A DNA stretch of 64,000 nucleotides from Cycas panzhihuaensis (taxonomy: Eukaryota > Cycadophyta). Location: the NCBI GenBank assembly GCA_023213395.1, contig CM041465.1:175343741-175407740 (forward strand), written 5' to 3'. The notes under the pieces were generated by a model. That model did no database searches and had not been told where the DNA came from. It saw only the letters and a program-made list of their open reading frames with translations. Made by a program: the position numbers and the translations under genes. The stretch's first letter is position 1; each line of letters begins with the position of its first letter. Shown piece by piece: positions 20,420 to 31,446 of the stretch.

Positions 20420-22483
20420 CTAAGGTTGCATCTTCTGCTCCTCAAGTATTTTCTCCTTTTGGTTGTTTTTCCTGACATGTACATGTTTTGTTTCCGGTTT
20501 GCCCATTGGTAACATTGTTTCGGTTTCCTATTGGGCTAGTTCTTCCAATACTTGTTTTGCATATTTGAATCGATCTATTTCCGTTTTCAGGTTTGGGTAT
20601 TCTTCATTTGTTCGCCCTTTTTGCTTATTCTGGAGTTTTACGTTCTTACTGTTCTCTGGGATGATAGCCATTAAATTAGTTGCTTTTGCCTTCCCTTTAC
20701 ATTCCTCCATTCTATGCTCACTTGGCCCGCAATTGTTGCATATGTGAATGGTTTATGTTAATATTCCTGTTTGGTTGGGCAATCTGATTTGCAATGCCCG
20801 AATTGCAGACAAATCAAACATATCCCCATTGGTTGTTTTTTCTTTGAAGATTCTTGTGTACTTCTTGTTGTATATACATTCTGGGGTGGGTTGCTCCCTC
20901 TTCCCCAACCCCGTCCTCTATAAGCTCTTCCCCTAGGGCTATAGAAACAGTCCCCTATGTTGTGACTATCCATGTCACATATATGACACCATCTATCCTT
21001 TTGGTGCATTGTCTTATTTTTTGGATTGATTTCACATTCCTTAGTTGTATGCAAACTTTCCTCGCATATATGACACCAATTTTCAATTTTAAATTCTCGA
21101 TCCTTCTTTTTCTTGACTTCTTTTTCCTCTTTCTTATTTTTCATCTTGAGTCTTGCTATTTCTTTTCTTAGAGCTTCAATTTCTGATTCCTCTTCTAAGA
21201 TTCCCATTTGGCAAAGAGGTCGATTATGTTGGTTCTGTTTCATTTCTCTTATCTCTTCTTGTAGCCTTAGTAATAGGGGATCATGCCCTTCGACTTAGGC
21301 ATCCATCTCCGCTTCAAAGTCCAACGCAATTCCTGAGCATTTTTAAATGATTTGAGGGGATGCACATGCATCATAGATCTCAATTTCTCGTTTAACCCTC
21401 TGACAAAGTAGTTTTTCATGTTATGGTCTGTAACCGTCTCATTGATCATGTTAGCAGCAATTATTTTCATACGACTAATATAGGTTAGCATTAATTCACC
21501 AGGCCTCTGCTTGATTTCTCTAAGGGCAATCTCCACAGCTTCATTACTTTAAAATTTCTGAAATTTTTCCTCAAATGACTTCTTTATATTCTCCCATGTT
21601 TCCATTTTATTCAACTCTTTGTACCATGCCAATGGTACTCCTCTTAATGTGCAAGCAAATCTTGCCTTTATTTCATCTTCATCTGTAATTTTCTTCACAT
21701 CGATCAAATTTTGGAACAAGTACACATGCTCTGCTGCATCCAAGGTGTCGTTGAAGATAAGTTCCCGAAATCCCTTGAATCGTCGATCTTTGGCGATTGC
21801 ATTGGTGTCCTTTCCAATGGTGATCTTTCTCTTTTTGGCTTTTCAAAGGATTCTACTTCTTTTTCTCCACCCTTCACTTTAGGTGGTGTATTTAGGGTGC
21901 TTGGTGCAGGATTATCTTTCCTAAATAGAGGATTCTTAAATGGTGTTTTTAAATGTATTGGTTCCGGTACTCCTAGCACTTGTACCGTCAATGGTGTGAC
22001 CACTAAATATGATTGCTCATACCCCCTGTCTGGTGAATCCTCAAATAGTTGCCTTGTTAATTTATTTTCCCAATATGCTGAGGGACCTTCCTCTGCCTTC
22101 TTCTCATTATCACCTCGGTCCTTCAAGGTATCATCCACACTTGTATATTCTTCCTTCCCTAGGGTGTCGTTTTGTTCCACATCTCCTCTTGGTTTTTCCT
22201 CCTTTTCCGGGCTTAAAAGGTCATACTTGATTGGAGCAGGTGTTAGTACCATTTTCTCACCATTATTTTCCTCTCCTTGTTCTTAATGTGTCAAGGCTCC
22301 ACTTGCCTCAGATTTTTCAACAGACTGTCCCTTAGTCTCATTATTATGTAGAATCAATCTTCTTGCCCTTCTTAATTTTGATTCCTTTGACCATCGTAAT
22401 GCCTTTTGTCTGCTTGTTTCTTTCCCCTTAGGTGAAGTACCCTTTTGTGGCTCTCCCGCCTTCGAATGCCTCTTACGTGGCAT
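20420..22483 (-). pseudogene. B gag with four CCHC zinc knuckles
   Basis: The frame starts at 22483 (MPRKRHSKAGEPQKGTSPKG) and continues, with breaks, through 21704-22252, 21549-21743 and 21267-21536, which hold a capsid region (ARFACTLRGVPLAWYKELNK, then RPGELMLTYISRM). 20758-21243 encodes three knuckles: CHICEESLHTTKEC, CHICDMDSHNIGDC and CLICLQFGHCKSDC, with an RG-rich stretch (GRAYRGRGWGRGSN) between the last two. A fourth, CNNCGPSEHRMEEC (20742-20701), follows after a frame break and leads into 20528-20710. Most plant gag proteins have one or two. Confidence 0.85.
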
Positions 22484-22624
22484 TGGAAGGTCCCCTGGCT
22501 GTCGGAGGCTTAGTTACAGCCTGCCATCACGACGACAACCAGGGTCCTTTGTCCTTTCAACATTTTCCCCTTATGAAACTCCTGGCCCTAGTCCCTCCTC
22601 AGTGGACGTAGGTAGCGGAGCCAA

Positions 22625-23511
22625 TGTTGACTTAAAGGTTCACTACATGTGTGAAAGTGGCACTTATCAAGGAATCATTAGTAGTCTAGCTTAGGATATG
22701 GTCAACATGCTTCTTCCATTCATTATCATTAAGGGTCTCATACACACAAAATTAGCATACATTTATCTGAATTATCATAATAATATGACAATTTCCACAT
22801 AGCAATACACCAAACAACATACATTCCACCTATACAATCATGATGGCACGTATACAACACAATATTCCATGTTAACTCCTTATTTTATTAAGCAATATAT
22901 CTCATACATCCAGTTCTAAAACATATCCTACATACATTCCAGCCATATACACTGTGACTGTTACATACGTCCAAAACAAGGAATGTATCCAAAATGCATC
23001 CGTTGATCCTCTAATCCATACCGTCTTGCTAGCTGCCGTACTGCCTCATGGAAGGAATACTTGGCTCTCCCCACTAGAATGGTCCTTAATGATCTCCTTA
23101 AATGCGTCCCTTCAATGCCTTTTGGGTGAAAGGTTATGACCCAAAGTCATAACTGTATCTTTTTCTCACCAAGGTACCCTTTCACTTTAACACATGATTA
23201 AGTCTCCTTAATGGTGTCTTTTCCATCCATACATCTGTATATACGTCCATCTGGATTGACATCATCCAATCTAGGTGCCTTTGGGTCAAATCTGTCCATA
23301 TGTACCTTTTTGTCTGCTAGCATTCCGAAATGATACGCTCCTTGTGTTGCATACCAAAAAGGTATGTATCTGTCATACATACCCAGATTGCATGTTTTCC
23401 ACCTTTTTCCACTATGCGTACCTTTGTATGGTTCGTACCTACATTCCTCTGGTCAATACAAGCCTGCATTCCGTCTTCCTCATAGTCTATGTGCCAAAAT
23501 ATACCGTAACA
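22625..23511 (-). repeat. B 5' LTR
   Basis: TGTTGACTT to CCGTAACA on the plus strand, followed by the AATGT duplication. Partner of 9346-10230. The solo LTR S (30612-31441) is a diverged relative. Confidence 0.92.
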
Positions 23512-23516
23512 AATGT

Positions 23517-24132
23517 ATGTGTCTATTATTGTGTTAATCTCATTGGACTATTTTGAAGGTGCTAAGTTTCAGATTGGTATGTGGAGTTTGGGTGGAGCAA
23601 GCCCCCATTCCCTCAGAGGTGAGCGAGTCCCCTTTGTGATTTGAAAAATATTTGGGTTGAGTAAGTCCCCTTACCCCCAAGATTGTGAGAAGAACTTGAG
23701 TTGAGCAAGTCCCCTCTTCCTAAGAGGGTTGAGTGAATCCCCTTCAGGGTGGAGCAAGTCCTCTCCTTGTTATTGTTCTCGAGGGCACGAGTAATGACTA
23801 TAGGGTATGGAATCACAACCTCATTTTGGTGAGTGTTCTATGGTATGAAACACATAGCCCATTGAGACGAGAGCCAACGATGATACATGCAAGGTTATCT
23901 GTCATGTATTGTATGATATGGGACACGCAAGTTGCTTATAGAAATAGTTCAAAGAGATCGATTCAATAATGATTTATATGTGGTATGGCATTTCCAACAG
24001 TTGTTGAGAAAGTTGAAGTGTAGTAAGAAGGTTCAAATATTTTTCAGTAGTGCATGTTTGCAAATTTGTGACCAAATAATTCATTTGGATAAGTTGTGGC
24101 GTCGAGTGTAGAGTGAAATACTAATACTCCAA
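23517..24132. other. Unassigned spacer with diverged short repeats
   Basis: Between B and C. No protein family is visible. From 23596 to about 23765 a motif like TTGAGCAAGTCCCC recurs four to six times in diverged form (about 23596, 23625, 23654, 23701, 23728, 23751). This may be the rest of A's LTR or other old repeat DNA. Confidence 0.4.
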
Positions 24133-24682
24133 TGTTCATTTAGCATTCCAAACCCTAAGGACTTTAGTAAGGTCGACCAAGGTTAATACTTTGTCGACCG
24201 ACTTCAATAAGGGCAACCAATATTAATACTTTCTTGGCCAACTTCAATAATAAACCCCACCAATATTAATATGTTACTAGCCGACTTCAATAATAAGGCC
24301 AACCAATGCAATTCTTTTGGATATCTCATGGGTATGGCCTATGTATAGGACCATTGGCTAGAAGTTAGGTATAATCTGGAGAAAGTAGAAAGGAATTTGT
24401 GGTGGACCGAGCAAAATCTGGAGAGCACATTGCCTCAAAGAGAGATCTATTATTTGGAGGGTTGAACTATTATCTTATACTCACTTATTTGTAACCATTT
24501 TTATGGATATGTAAGATACTCTAGAATGTTAAATTACTATTATATAAATATGATATATTCATATATGGTTATGATGTCATCTATATTGTTATATGATTTT
24601 GCTATATGCATTTGCTTCTGTAAAAATCTGATGTGCATAATAGGCTTGCAAGATTGCAATCACCCTCAACGATGATGCTACA
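24133..24682 (+). repeat. C 5' LTR with internal minisatellite
   Basis: Inferred from TGTTCATTTAGC at 24133 and GATGCTACA at 24682 next to the primer site. 24160-24320 holds about four diverged units of roughly 45 bp built on ACCAATATTAATACT and GACTTCAATAA. A TATA-like CTATGTATAGG is at about 24339. 24152-24440 matches 27815-28105 in reverse orientation. Confidence 0.65.
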
Positions 24683-26270
24683 CTAGTATTAGAGTAGGTT
24701 CACAAGCCATGGGAACCATAAGAAGGACATAACGCACAAAAATCACCACCTCACACTACCATTTGGTAAATTGGATTGTCAGACCTGGGTAGCAGACACA
24801 GGCAACAGACCCAAATGTAGGCAATAGAAGCAGATGCAAGCAAAAGTGGGTAGACTCAGATGCAAACAAAAATGTAGACTTGCACAGCTGACACAGGTAG
24901 CAGACCCAGATGCAAGCATCAAACATGGACAAACACAAACACGAGCAACAGACATAGACTACAAGAAAAACACAAGCCATAAAGGAAAATGCAAAGACAC
25001 CGAAAAACATAAACTTAGGAAAACAAATCAAGGGGATGCCAATGACAAGAAATCCTTGAAGTAAGAAGGCAACAACTTCAAGCACAAGTCCCAGTGGCAC
25101 CTCACAACGCTTGAGGAACTTGATAGGGCAGCCCATAAGATATCATTCCAACAAGTGCAAGGACAAAAATAACATTAGAAAAGATAGTAAACCGACCATC
25201 TAAAACAATAGAGGATGTGTCTAGGAGGGTGGATGCCATCGAGAACCAAGTGGCTGCCATCGAGGATGATATTAAAAAGCTAAGAACTAAGCTAATGACC
25301 CAAATCAACAGAGTACAAATGGACAACCAAGCAACCATTAAGAAGGAGATATCAGACCAACTCAACGAATGGAAGAAGGATAGAAAAACTTACATAGAAA
25401 TTTTGTATAAAGCTATACAATAGCTATATAGAAGATTGAGCAGCGACTTCGATGAGGAAGCAAGAACGTCCAACATGAAGGGAGGATTTTCACGAGAAGG
25501 GAAGCAAGAAGATTGACAGAATAGGCCAAGCCAACAGCTCCAGGACACCAAGTTCTCTTTACAGAAATTCAACACAGAGAAATCCATAGACATCTACAGT
25601 TAGATAATCTAGATGGAGATGTACTTCCAAATGAATCCAGGCACAGAGCAAGACAAAATCTTAGCAACATCCCTTCACCTCTATAGGAAGACTCTCAAAT
25701 GGTTCCACTAGTGCAATAAAATACATCAAGGAGAATAACACTATACATGGGACTCCTTAAAAACTTGTCTCATGGAACAATACGAGGAATCTAGAACACA
25801 GACTACTTCACCCAACTTATGCAATTACAGTAGACCGGTTCCATTCAAGCCTACACTAAGCAATTCCAAAATCTACAGAGTTTGATTGCCATCGACATCA
25901 AACCGGAGTTACTTCTGGAAACATATATTGTAGGTCTTAGAGGGGTTATCAAGTTCCACTTGAAAACAATGACACTACGCACCTTAAGCAAGGCCATCTG
26001 CCAAGTAAGAAACGTTGAGGTTGAAATTTGGGAGACAAGACCAAGTTACTCGAGACGAGGAGAACCACATAGATACCAAGGACAAAGCTATCCAATCAAG
26101 AGCTACCAACCTAACTAGAACCAATCAAGCACAAAATCTGAACCCCCACTTATAGATAGAAGAGAAACAGAAGCAACCAAAAATAGGTTATCCAAAGTAG
26201 AACACATAAGAAAAGGAACTTGCTTCAACTGTGGAGGGAAATGAAGCAACAACTATAAATGCCCAACAAA
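24683..26270 (+). pseudogene. C leader and gag
   Basis: Noncoding leader to about 25090. The frame 25217-25423 is a coiled coil (SRRVDAIENQVAAIEDDIKK). The capsid region follows with stops, then 25882-26118 (LLLETYIVGLRGVIKFHLK), like A's gag. The knuckle reads CFNCGGK-stop-SNNYKC (26222-26263): a stop inside it and tyrosine in place of histidine. No working gag is left. Confidence 0.75.
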
Positions 26271-26720
26271 GAAGGTGTTCATGATCGACAATGAAGATGT
26301 AGAAATCCAAGACATTAACAATTCAGAAGAAGAGCAACCGCTAGCTGACAAGGAGACCAAGATCAAGGACCTACTTAGGGAGATTGATGAAGAAAATGTA
26401 CAAATATCATTGCAAGCTATTACCAAGAGATCAACAAATCACAACCACTACATTTTGAAAGAGTGATCAAGAACGCTAAAATCTTAGTCTTGGTAGACAA
26501 CGGTAGCACTCATAACTTCATCAATAAACCCACAACAACTAAACTAGGTCTACTAATACTACCACTCAACATATTTCAAGTTTCTATCGCAAACAGGAAT
26601 GACATGCCATGTGGTGGATACTGTCAGAAGTTACACTTACAAACCGCAAACTATTCAACTAGTAGTTTCATGTTCACTATGCCAATCAAAGGAGTAGACG
26701 TAGTCCTTAGTATTTAATGG
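26271..26720 (+). pseudogene. C protease
   Basis: An acidic linker (26275-26466) leads to ILVLVDNGSTHNFINKPTTT (26481-26540). The catalytic triad reads D-N-G instead of D-S-G. SIANRNDMPCGGYCQKLHLQ and GVDVVLSI-stop-WLQNFGN follow. The stop is a change at a tryptophan-rich linker. Confidence 0.8.
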
Positions 26721-27805
26721 CTACAAAATTTTGGAAATATCGTTACTAACTATAGGACTCATTTCATGAACTTTTACCAAAAGGGGCGCAAGTATAAGTT
26801 GCAAGCAACATCGTTACTGCTAGCTCATCTAGTAACGTCACACTGAATGGAGAAACTCTTAAAGAAGAGCCCAACCTCATATCTAATAACGTGCCATAAA
26901 GTTGTCATTGAGGATGTCCCTCATGAGGTATAGGTTGTCATTGACCAATACAGTGAGATTTCAGGCCCACCCCAAGAGCTACCACCAAGTCGAAAATGCT
27001 AACACAACATCAAATTAATGCTAGGAGCAGTGCCAGTGAACATCTAACCATATTGGCACCCCCACCATTTCAAGAAGGGAATTGAATGTATTACATAGGA
27101 GCTTCTGCAACAAGGATATATCACACCCAACTCGAGCCCCTTTGCATCCCCAACTATACTAAGCCAGAAGAAGGATGGACCATGCTATATGTGCATTGAC
27201 TTTAGGGCACTCAACAAACTCACAGTCAAGAATAGGTACCCTATTTCGAGAATAGGCAACCTTCTTAATGAGCTACATGGGGCTAGGTTTTGTTCAAAGA
27301 TCGACTTGCGCTCGGGATACTACCAAATCCACATTAACGTAAAAGATGTTTATAAGACAACCTTCTGAACTCATGAAGAGTTATTTGAGTTATGAGTCAT
27401 GCCTTTTGACTTAACCAATGCTCCTACCACTTTCTAAAGCAACATGAATAAGGTACTAAAGCCCTTCCTATGTAAATTCATTTTAGTATTTTTTCACAAC
27501 ATTTTGATTTATAATAGAACCTAGAAGGAGCATCTAGAGCACCTCAGTAATCAATTCTTTGCAAATAAGGCCAAATGTACCTTTGGGCAAATAGCGTTAG
27601 AATATCTCCGACACATTATCATATAGGAAGGCATTAAAATGGATCCTAAGAAAGTCCAAGCAATTATTGCTTGGTCTACACCAAGAAATGTAACTAGCAT
27701 AAGGAGTTTCCTAGGTGCAACGTGGTTCCTATGTCGTTTCATCAAGGGATATGCCCACATAGTGGCACCTCTAACAAACCTAAGGAGGCATTTGCATGGG
27801 GTGAA
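26721..27805 (+). pseudogene. C reverse transcriptase, active site lost
   Basis: Reads PNSSPFASPTILSQKKDGPC, ARFCSKIDLRSGYYQIHINV, FDLTNAPTTF and VFFHNILIYN (about 27488-27517). The box FFDD is FFHN, so both catalytic aspartates are gone. The end is RSFLGATWFLCRFIKGYAHI at about 27702-27760. Several stops are present. Confidence 0.8.
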
Positions 27806-27814
27806 CTAGCTGAG

Positions 27815-28105
27815 GTGCCCTCCAAACACCGCTCTATCCACCACAAATTTTGTTCTACTTTCTCCAAATGATACCTAGCTTGCAGCCAATGGTCCTACAT
27901 ATAGGTCACACCCATGAGACATCTAGAAGAATTACATTGGTCAACCTTATTATTGAAATCGGCCAATAAACTATGAAATATTGGTCGGCCTCATTATCGA
28001 AGTCGACCAATTAAGTATTAATATTGGTCGGCCCTATTAAAGTCGACTAGCAGAGTATTAACCTTGGTCAACCTTATTGAAGTCCTTAGGGTTTGGAATA
28101 CTACA
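27815..28105 (-). repeat. Inverted partial LTR of C family
   Basis: On the minus strand this starts TGTAGTATTCCAAACCC at 28105 and follows C's LTR for about 290 bp (same AATATTAATACT repeats, same GTAGGACCATTGGCT block), then stops where C's RT begins. It contains only the first half of an LTR. No TSD is seen at the RT junction. Confidence 0.75.
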
Positions 28106-28478
28106 GTTCATATCATGTGCTCTAACTCAGGGGTGTTTTCCTCTTCAAGAATTCAATTGATTGAGCAATGAATCCATCTAAGTAATCTAGTTGGTCCTTT
28201 TTCACAATCAAGCGCACAAATGATGACTTAATGGAGAAATATATTATGTGGTACTTATTCTTTTTTTCTAAAATTTGGAAATTTGTTTTGAGTATATTTA
28301 AATGGCACCTCTGTTCTCTTGAACTAGTTGTATCTTTTGGGCATATGTTTTTCGTTGTGCACTTGCACTACACTCTATTTTTAGCTTCCACTTGCACTTG
28401 GCTTAGTTGGTGGACTAGAGACTTGCAGTTAAGCAAAGTCAAAGCTAACCCTACGTAGAAATAAGGGCCATGATAGAG
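28106..28478 (+). repeat. E 5' LTR (left end unresolved)
   Basis: Noncoding, ending just before the primer site. A TATA-like box GAGTATATTTAAATGG is at about 28288-28303. Its start is not set because the second LTR is outside the window and the inverted C fragment adjoins. Confidence 0.5.
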
Positions 28479-28639
28479 GTGGTATCAAAGCTTCAAGGTG
28501 GAAGCTTGCAAAGGGATTGTTAAGAGTTTCATGGTGGAAGCTTAAGCAATCAACAAGGACTTGACAGATTTCTAACTTGAGCACAAACATACTAAGTGAA
28601 GATTACTTAATTCTAAGAAGAGAAAACTCCATTTAGGTG

Positions 28640-29790
28640 AGCAAGAGATGCCATGAGGATAGGAGGAGCATTTTATAAGGATGATGCCTAAGTAGCTCAT
28701 GGTGATCAAGAAGACCCCAACTTTGAAAACATAAACACCGAAGAGATTCCAAGTTACAAAGGAAGCTCACAAAATGACATTTCAATTACTCTAGTAAAGA
28801 TTGTTCGCAACCTACAAGAACAACTAAAGAGTTACACAGAAGACAATGAAAGGATATTGAAAAGCCACGAGGTAATGTTCCACAACATCCAACAAACAAT
28901 TGAACAGGAGAAGACTAAGAGAGCTCTGAACACCAAGAGTAATAGAAGAAGAGGCAAACCTCAAGAACCATCAACTCATGAGCACTCAAGCAGAAGGAAT
29001 AAGGGAAGAGCTAGAGAGCACAATGAAAAGCAATACACGACAAGCATTGAATCCTCTAATGAAACCCCCAAGAGAGGAGAGCGTAGAGGCAAGAAGAGTA
29101 CACTCCAGTTTGAAATGAAAAAGGTGAGGCCACCCACTTTTAATGGAGAAATCAAAAGTGAAGGAGAAGTAGAAGCATGGCTATTCAAGAGAGGGGCAAA
29201 AGCTGGAGTAAGTTTGTTAAGCACTTCAAACAAAAGTACCTTTCAGAACAATACTATGACAAAAAGACAATAGCCTTCCATGAGCTAAAGCAAGGTAGAA
29301 TGACAATGAATGAATATGAAAGAGAATTCGTGGAACTACTCTATTATGTTTCCTACGTTCAAGAAGAAAGACTCAGATTCATTAGCAGATTGAATAAAAA
29401 TATTCAAAACAGAATCAAGATTCATGAACTTAAGACTTTGGAAGAGGCCATTTGAAAGGCTAAGTGTTGTGAAGAACAATAGGCAAAACTGCAAGATAAG
29501 CAAGTCGATTGCAGGGAAGATGGCAACCAAGGTCAAGTCCACCAAGGAGGGATTTTAGACCACAAGGACTTAATTAAGGAGGGAGAAACTTCAATCGTCC
29601 ACTCGGTAATCTAAGGCCAAATCCATTACCCATGAATATTTCTAGAAATTTGGGAGAAGGAAGATGTTATCGATGCAATGAGTGAGGATATTATACTCCA
29701 AATTGTCCACAAAGGCCGACAGAAAGAGGGGTAACTTGTAACATAGAGCTACAACCCATTGTAGCAGATGAATTCCAAGAAACAAGATAC
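28640..29790 (+). pseudogene. E gag with internal deletion
   Basis: 28857-29273 reads MKSHEVMFHNIQQTIEQEKT and ends near RPPTFNGEIKSEGEVEAWLF, the start of the capsid region. The next frame (29177-29455) begins at RGKSWSKFVKHFKQKYLSEQ and FHELKQGRMTMNEYEREFVE. The segment that normally lies between these two motifs is missing, and the frame changes there. The knuckle reads CYRCNE-stop-GYYTPNC (29661-29702), with a stop and tyrosine for histidine. Confidence 0.8.
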
Positions 29791-29939
29791 GTACATGTGC
29801 ATGAAATGATTAAGGGAAGACAAGCTAATAACCAATTCATTATGGTGCAAGCAATTAGTAAGATTGCAGGGAAAGATCTTACCATACTCATTGACTCAGG
29901 GAGTAGTCACAACTTTTTACATCCCAGAATTGTAGAAAA
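29791..29939 (+). pseudogene. E protease, first part
   Basis: LTILIDSGSSHNFLHPRIVE carries the D-S-G triad (about 29878-29937). L is inserted directly after RIVE. The reading resumes at 41828, after the duplicated GAAAA. Confidence 0.85.
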
Positions 29940-30336
29940 TGTTAAACTTTCAACATGGAAGCCATTCAACATCAAGCACAATCAATAAGATCAATGAACA
30001 AAGCATAACTGTATTAACTCAACTCAAGAATGATTACATCAAAATACTATTGCACCATAGACTCAACATGAGTCTCCATGATGACTTAATGACACTACTC
30101 TACCTCAACCACCTATTTATACATCATAGGTGGGAATGCATAAGTGAGGTGGAAAGCATGTGGGACAAATACCGCTAATCTACCCAATGACACTTCACCT
30201 ACTAACGAACCAATGACCTTCTAATTTCTCACATAACATTATTATAATGTGAGACCCTTAGACTCTAACATAATATTTAGTACTATAACTTTATTGACTC
30301 TAAGACACATCTTACATGAAACATTATATTCTAACA
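29940..30336 (-). repeat. L 3' LTR
   Basis: TGTTAAACTTTCAACATGG to TATTCTAACA on the plus strand; nearly the same as 41430-41827. No coding content. Confidence 0.92.
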
Positions 30337-30606
30337 CCTCCCCTTAACGTTTAATGTCAAGAAAACTAACTACCAAGGACATTATGACACCTACTTCTAA
30401 TGATTGACAACAAAACTAACACAAACTAGGTATAAGAGTTGACTTGAAGTATTGTCTAAATTTCCAATGCCTAAGTCTGGGAACTTTTATGAAGATGATG
30501 TCATAAGCTCGATCTTCAACTAAAATGCAGCAAAACCTGTATGTCATGGATGTTCTGTCATCTCCTGTTTTTGCTATAGTATCTATGTGTTTCACCTGTA
30601 GGTGTG
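30337..30606 (-). pseudogene. L RNase H C-terminal tail
   Basis: Read in minus orientation from 30606: VKHIDTIAKTGDDRTSM, then EDRAYDIIFIKVPRLRHWKF. KHID and the ED-x-A-DI-(F)-x-K-x-PRL pattern are those of the end of copia RNase H. It precedes the purine tract. The frame is continuous with the unrecognised frame across S once the duplicated GTTTC is taken into account. Confidence 0.55.
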
Positions 30607-30611
30607 GTTTC

Positions 30612-31441
30612 TATTGACTTATAGTTACACTACCCTTGTGAGATCGGTATACTTGTTAAGGTAACACAGGTTGTAGTCTAGTTTAGGATACAATCAACAT
30701 AATCATCACACAGATTTATTCACCACTCCACACAATTATGTCACAATTTACACATAGCAATACAGTAATCAGCACATATTCAACAATTCATCCTCATAAC
30801 ATACATAGAATCCACATTTCCACGTAACTCTTATTTTATTAAGCAATAAGTCCTTGTACAAAAGGTGATGGAATGCATTCCCTGTGCATTCCAACCACAT
30901 TCACTGTTGCTGTCACATGCATACCTGGAAGGTACACATCAATATACACGACTTAGGCTGCTCTCATATGTACTGGTCTCCGTACCAATGTATGTCTAAA
31001 TACCTGGCTCTCACCCTAACCAAATGGTCCTTTTGGAAGCCCTTAAATGCGCCTTCTTTGTGCCTTTTGGCTGAAGGGTTATGACTGTCAGTCATAACCG
31101 TACCCTTTCAGTCATAAGCGTACCTTTCTGTTAATCTTTGGTTAACTTTCTTAACCACTGTCTTAACCCATCCGTACATCTGTATGTACGTCTAACGTCA
31201 TCCCAGGTATCCTTTCGTCAGGTCCTGCCATGCGTACCTTTTGCTGCGCTTGTGTCCGCCGAGGTGCATTATCGTGTTGCATACCTTTCGTGCACGCACC
31301 TATCATCATACGTGCACGAATCCGATTTCTCCAACTTTCTGCCACATGCATACCTCTATACGGTCCGTACCTGCACAACCAAGGTTATACAGCCTATCTC
31401 TGGTCTCCTCATAGCCCAGTGTGTCAAATTCTGTCCCAACA
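30612..31441 (-). repeat. Solo LTR S (B-related family)
   Basis: 830 bp, flanked by GTTTC at 30607-30611 and 31442-31446. It follows B's LTR block by block (GTAGTCTAGTTTAGGATAC, CACGTAACTC, TTATTTTATTAAGCAATA, ATACGGTCCGTACCTGCA, and the end TGTCCCAACA), but is well diverged. The first base pair is TA in place of TG. One LTR with intact duplication and no interior points to recombination between two LTRs. Confidence 0.85.
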
Positions 31442-31446
31442 GTTTC

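Larger units (their letters stand above)
9346..23511 (-). mobile_element. Element B: gypsy-type, gag-protease plus integrase tail, pol core missing; carries D
   Basis: Two LTRs (9346-10230, 885 bp; 22625-23511, 887 bp) begin TGTTGACTT and end TAACA on the plus strand. They are flanked by a perfect 5-bp duplication AATGT (9341-9345 and 23512-23516). On the minus strand a primer site TTGGCTCCGCTACCTACG adjoins the 5' LTR (22624-22607); its tRNA is not assigned here. Inside are gag with four zinc knuckles, protease, a linker, the last part of integrase, and a short coiled-coil frame. RT, RNase H and the integrase core are absent. D is inserted at 11199. The LTRs differ visibly, so B is older than D. 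Confidence 0.9.
24133..27805 (+). mobile_element. Element C: Ty3/gypsy, 5' LTR to RT, truncated
   Basis: Plus-strand LTR (24133-24682), a decayed primer site TAGTATTAGAGTAGG (24685-24699), gag, protease and RT, all with stops. The RT ends at about 27800, where an inverted LTR fragment of the same family begins (27815-28105). RNase H, integrase and 3' LTR are missing. Gag and RT resemble A's, so the two belong to one family. Confidence 0.8.

Noticed and set aside
21711-22286. 191-codon plus-strand frame opposite B's gag
   Set aside because: Exact antisense of the gag frame 21704-22252 and serine/phenylalanine-rich; a shadow.
24152-28105. Inverted repeats as ends of a DNA transposon
   Set aside because: The left copy is an LTR with primer site and gag behind it; the right copy is half of such an LTR; no transposase.
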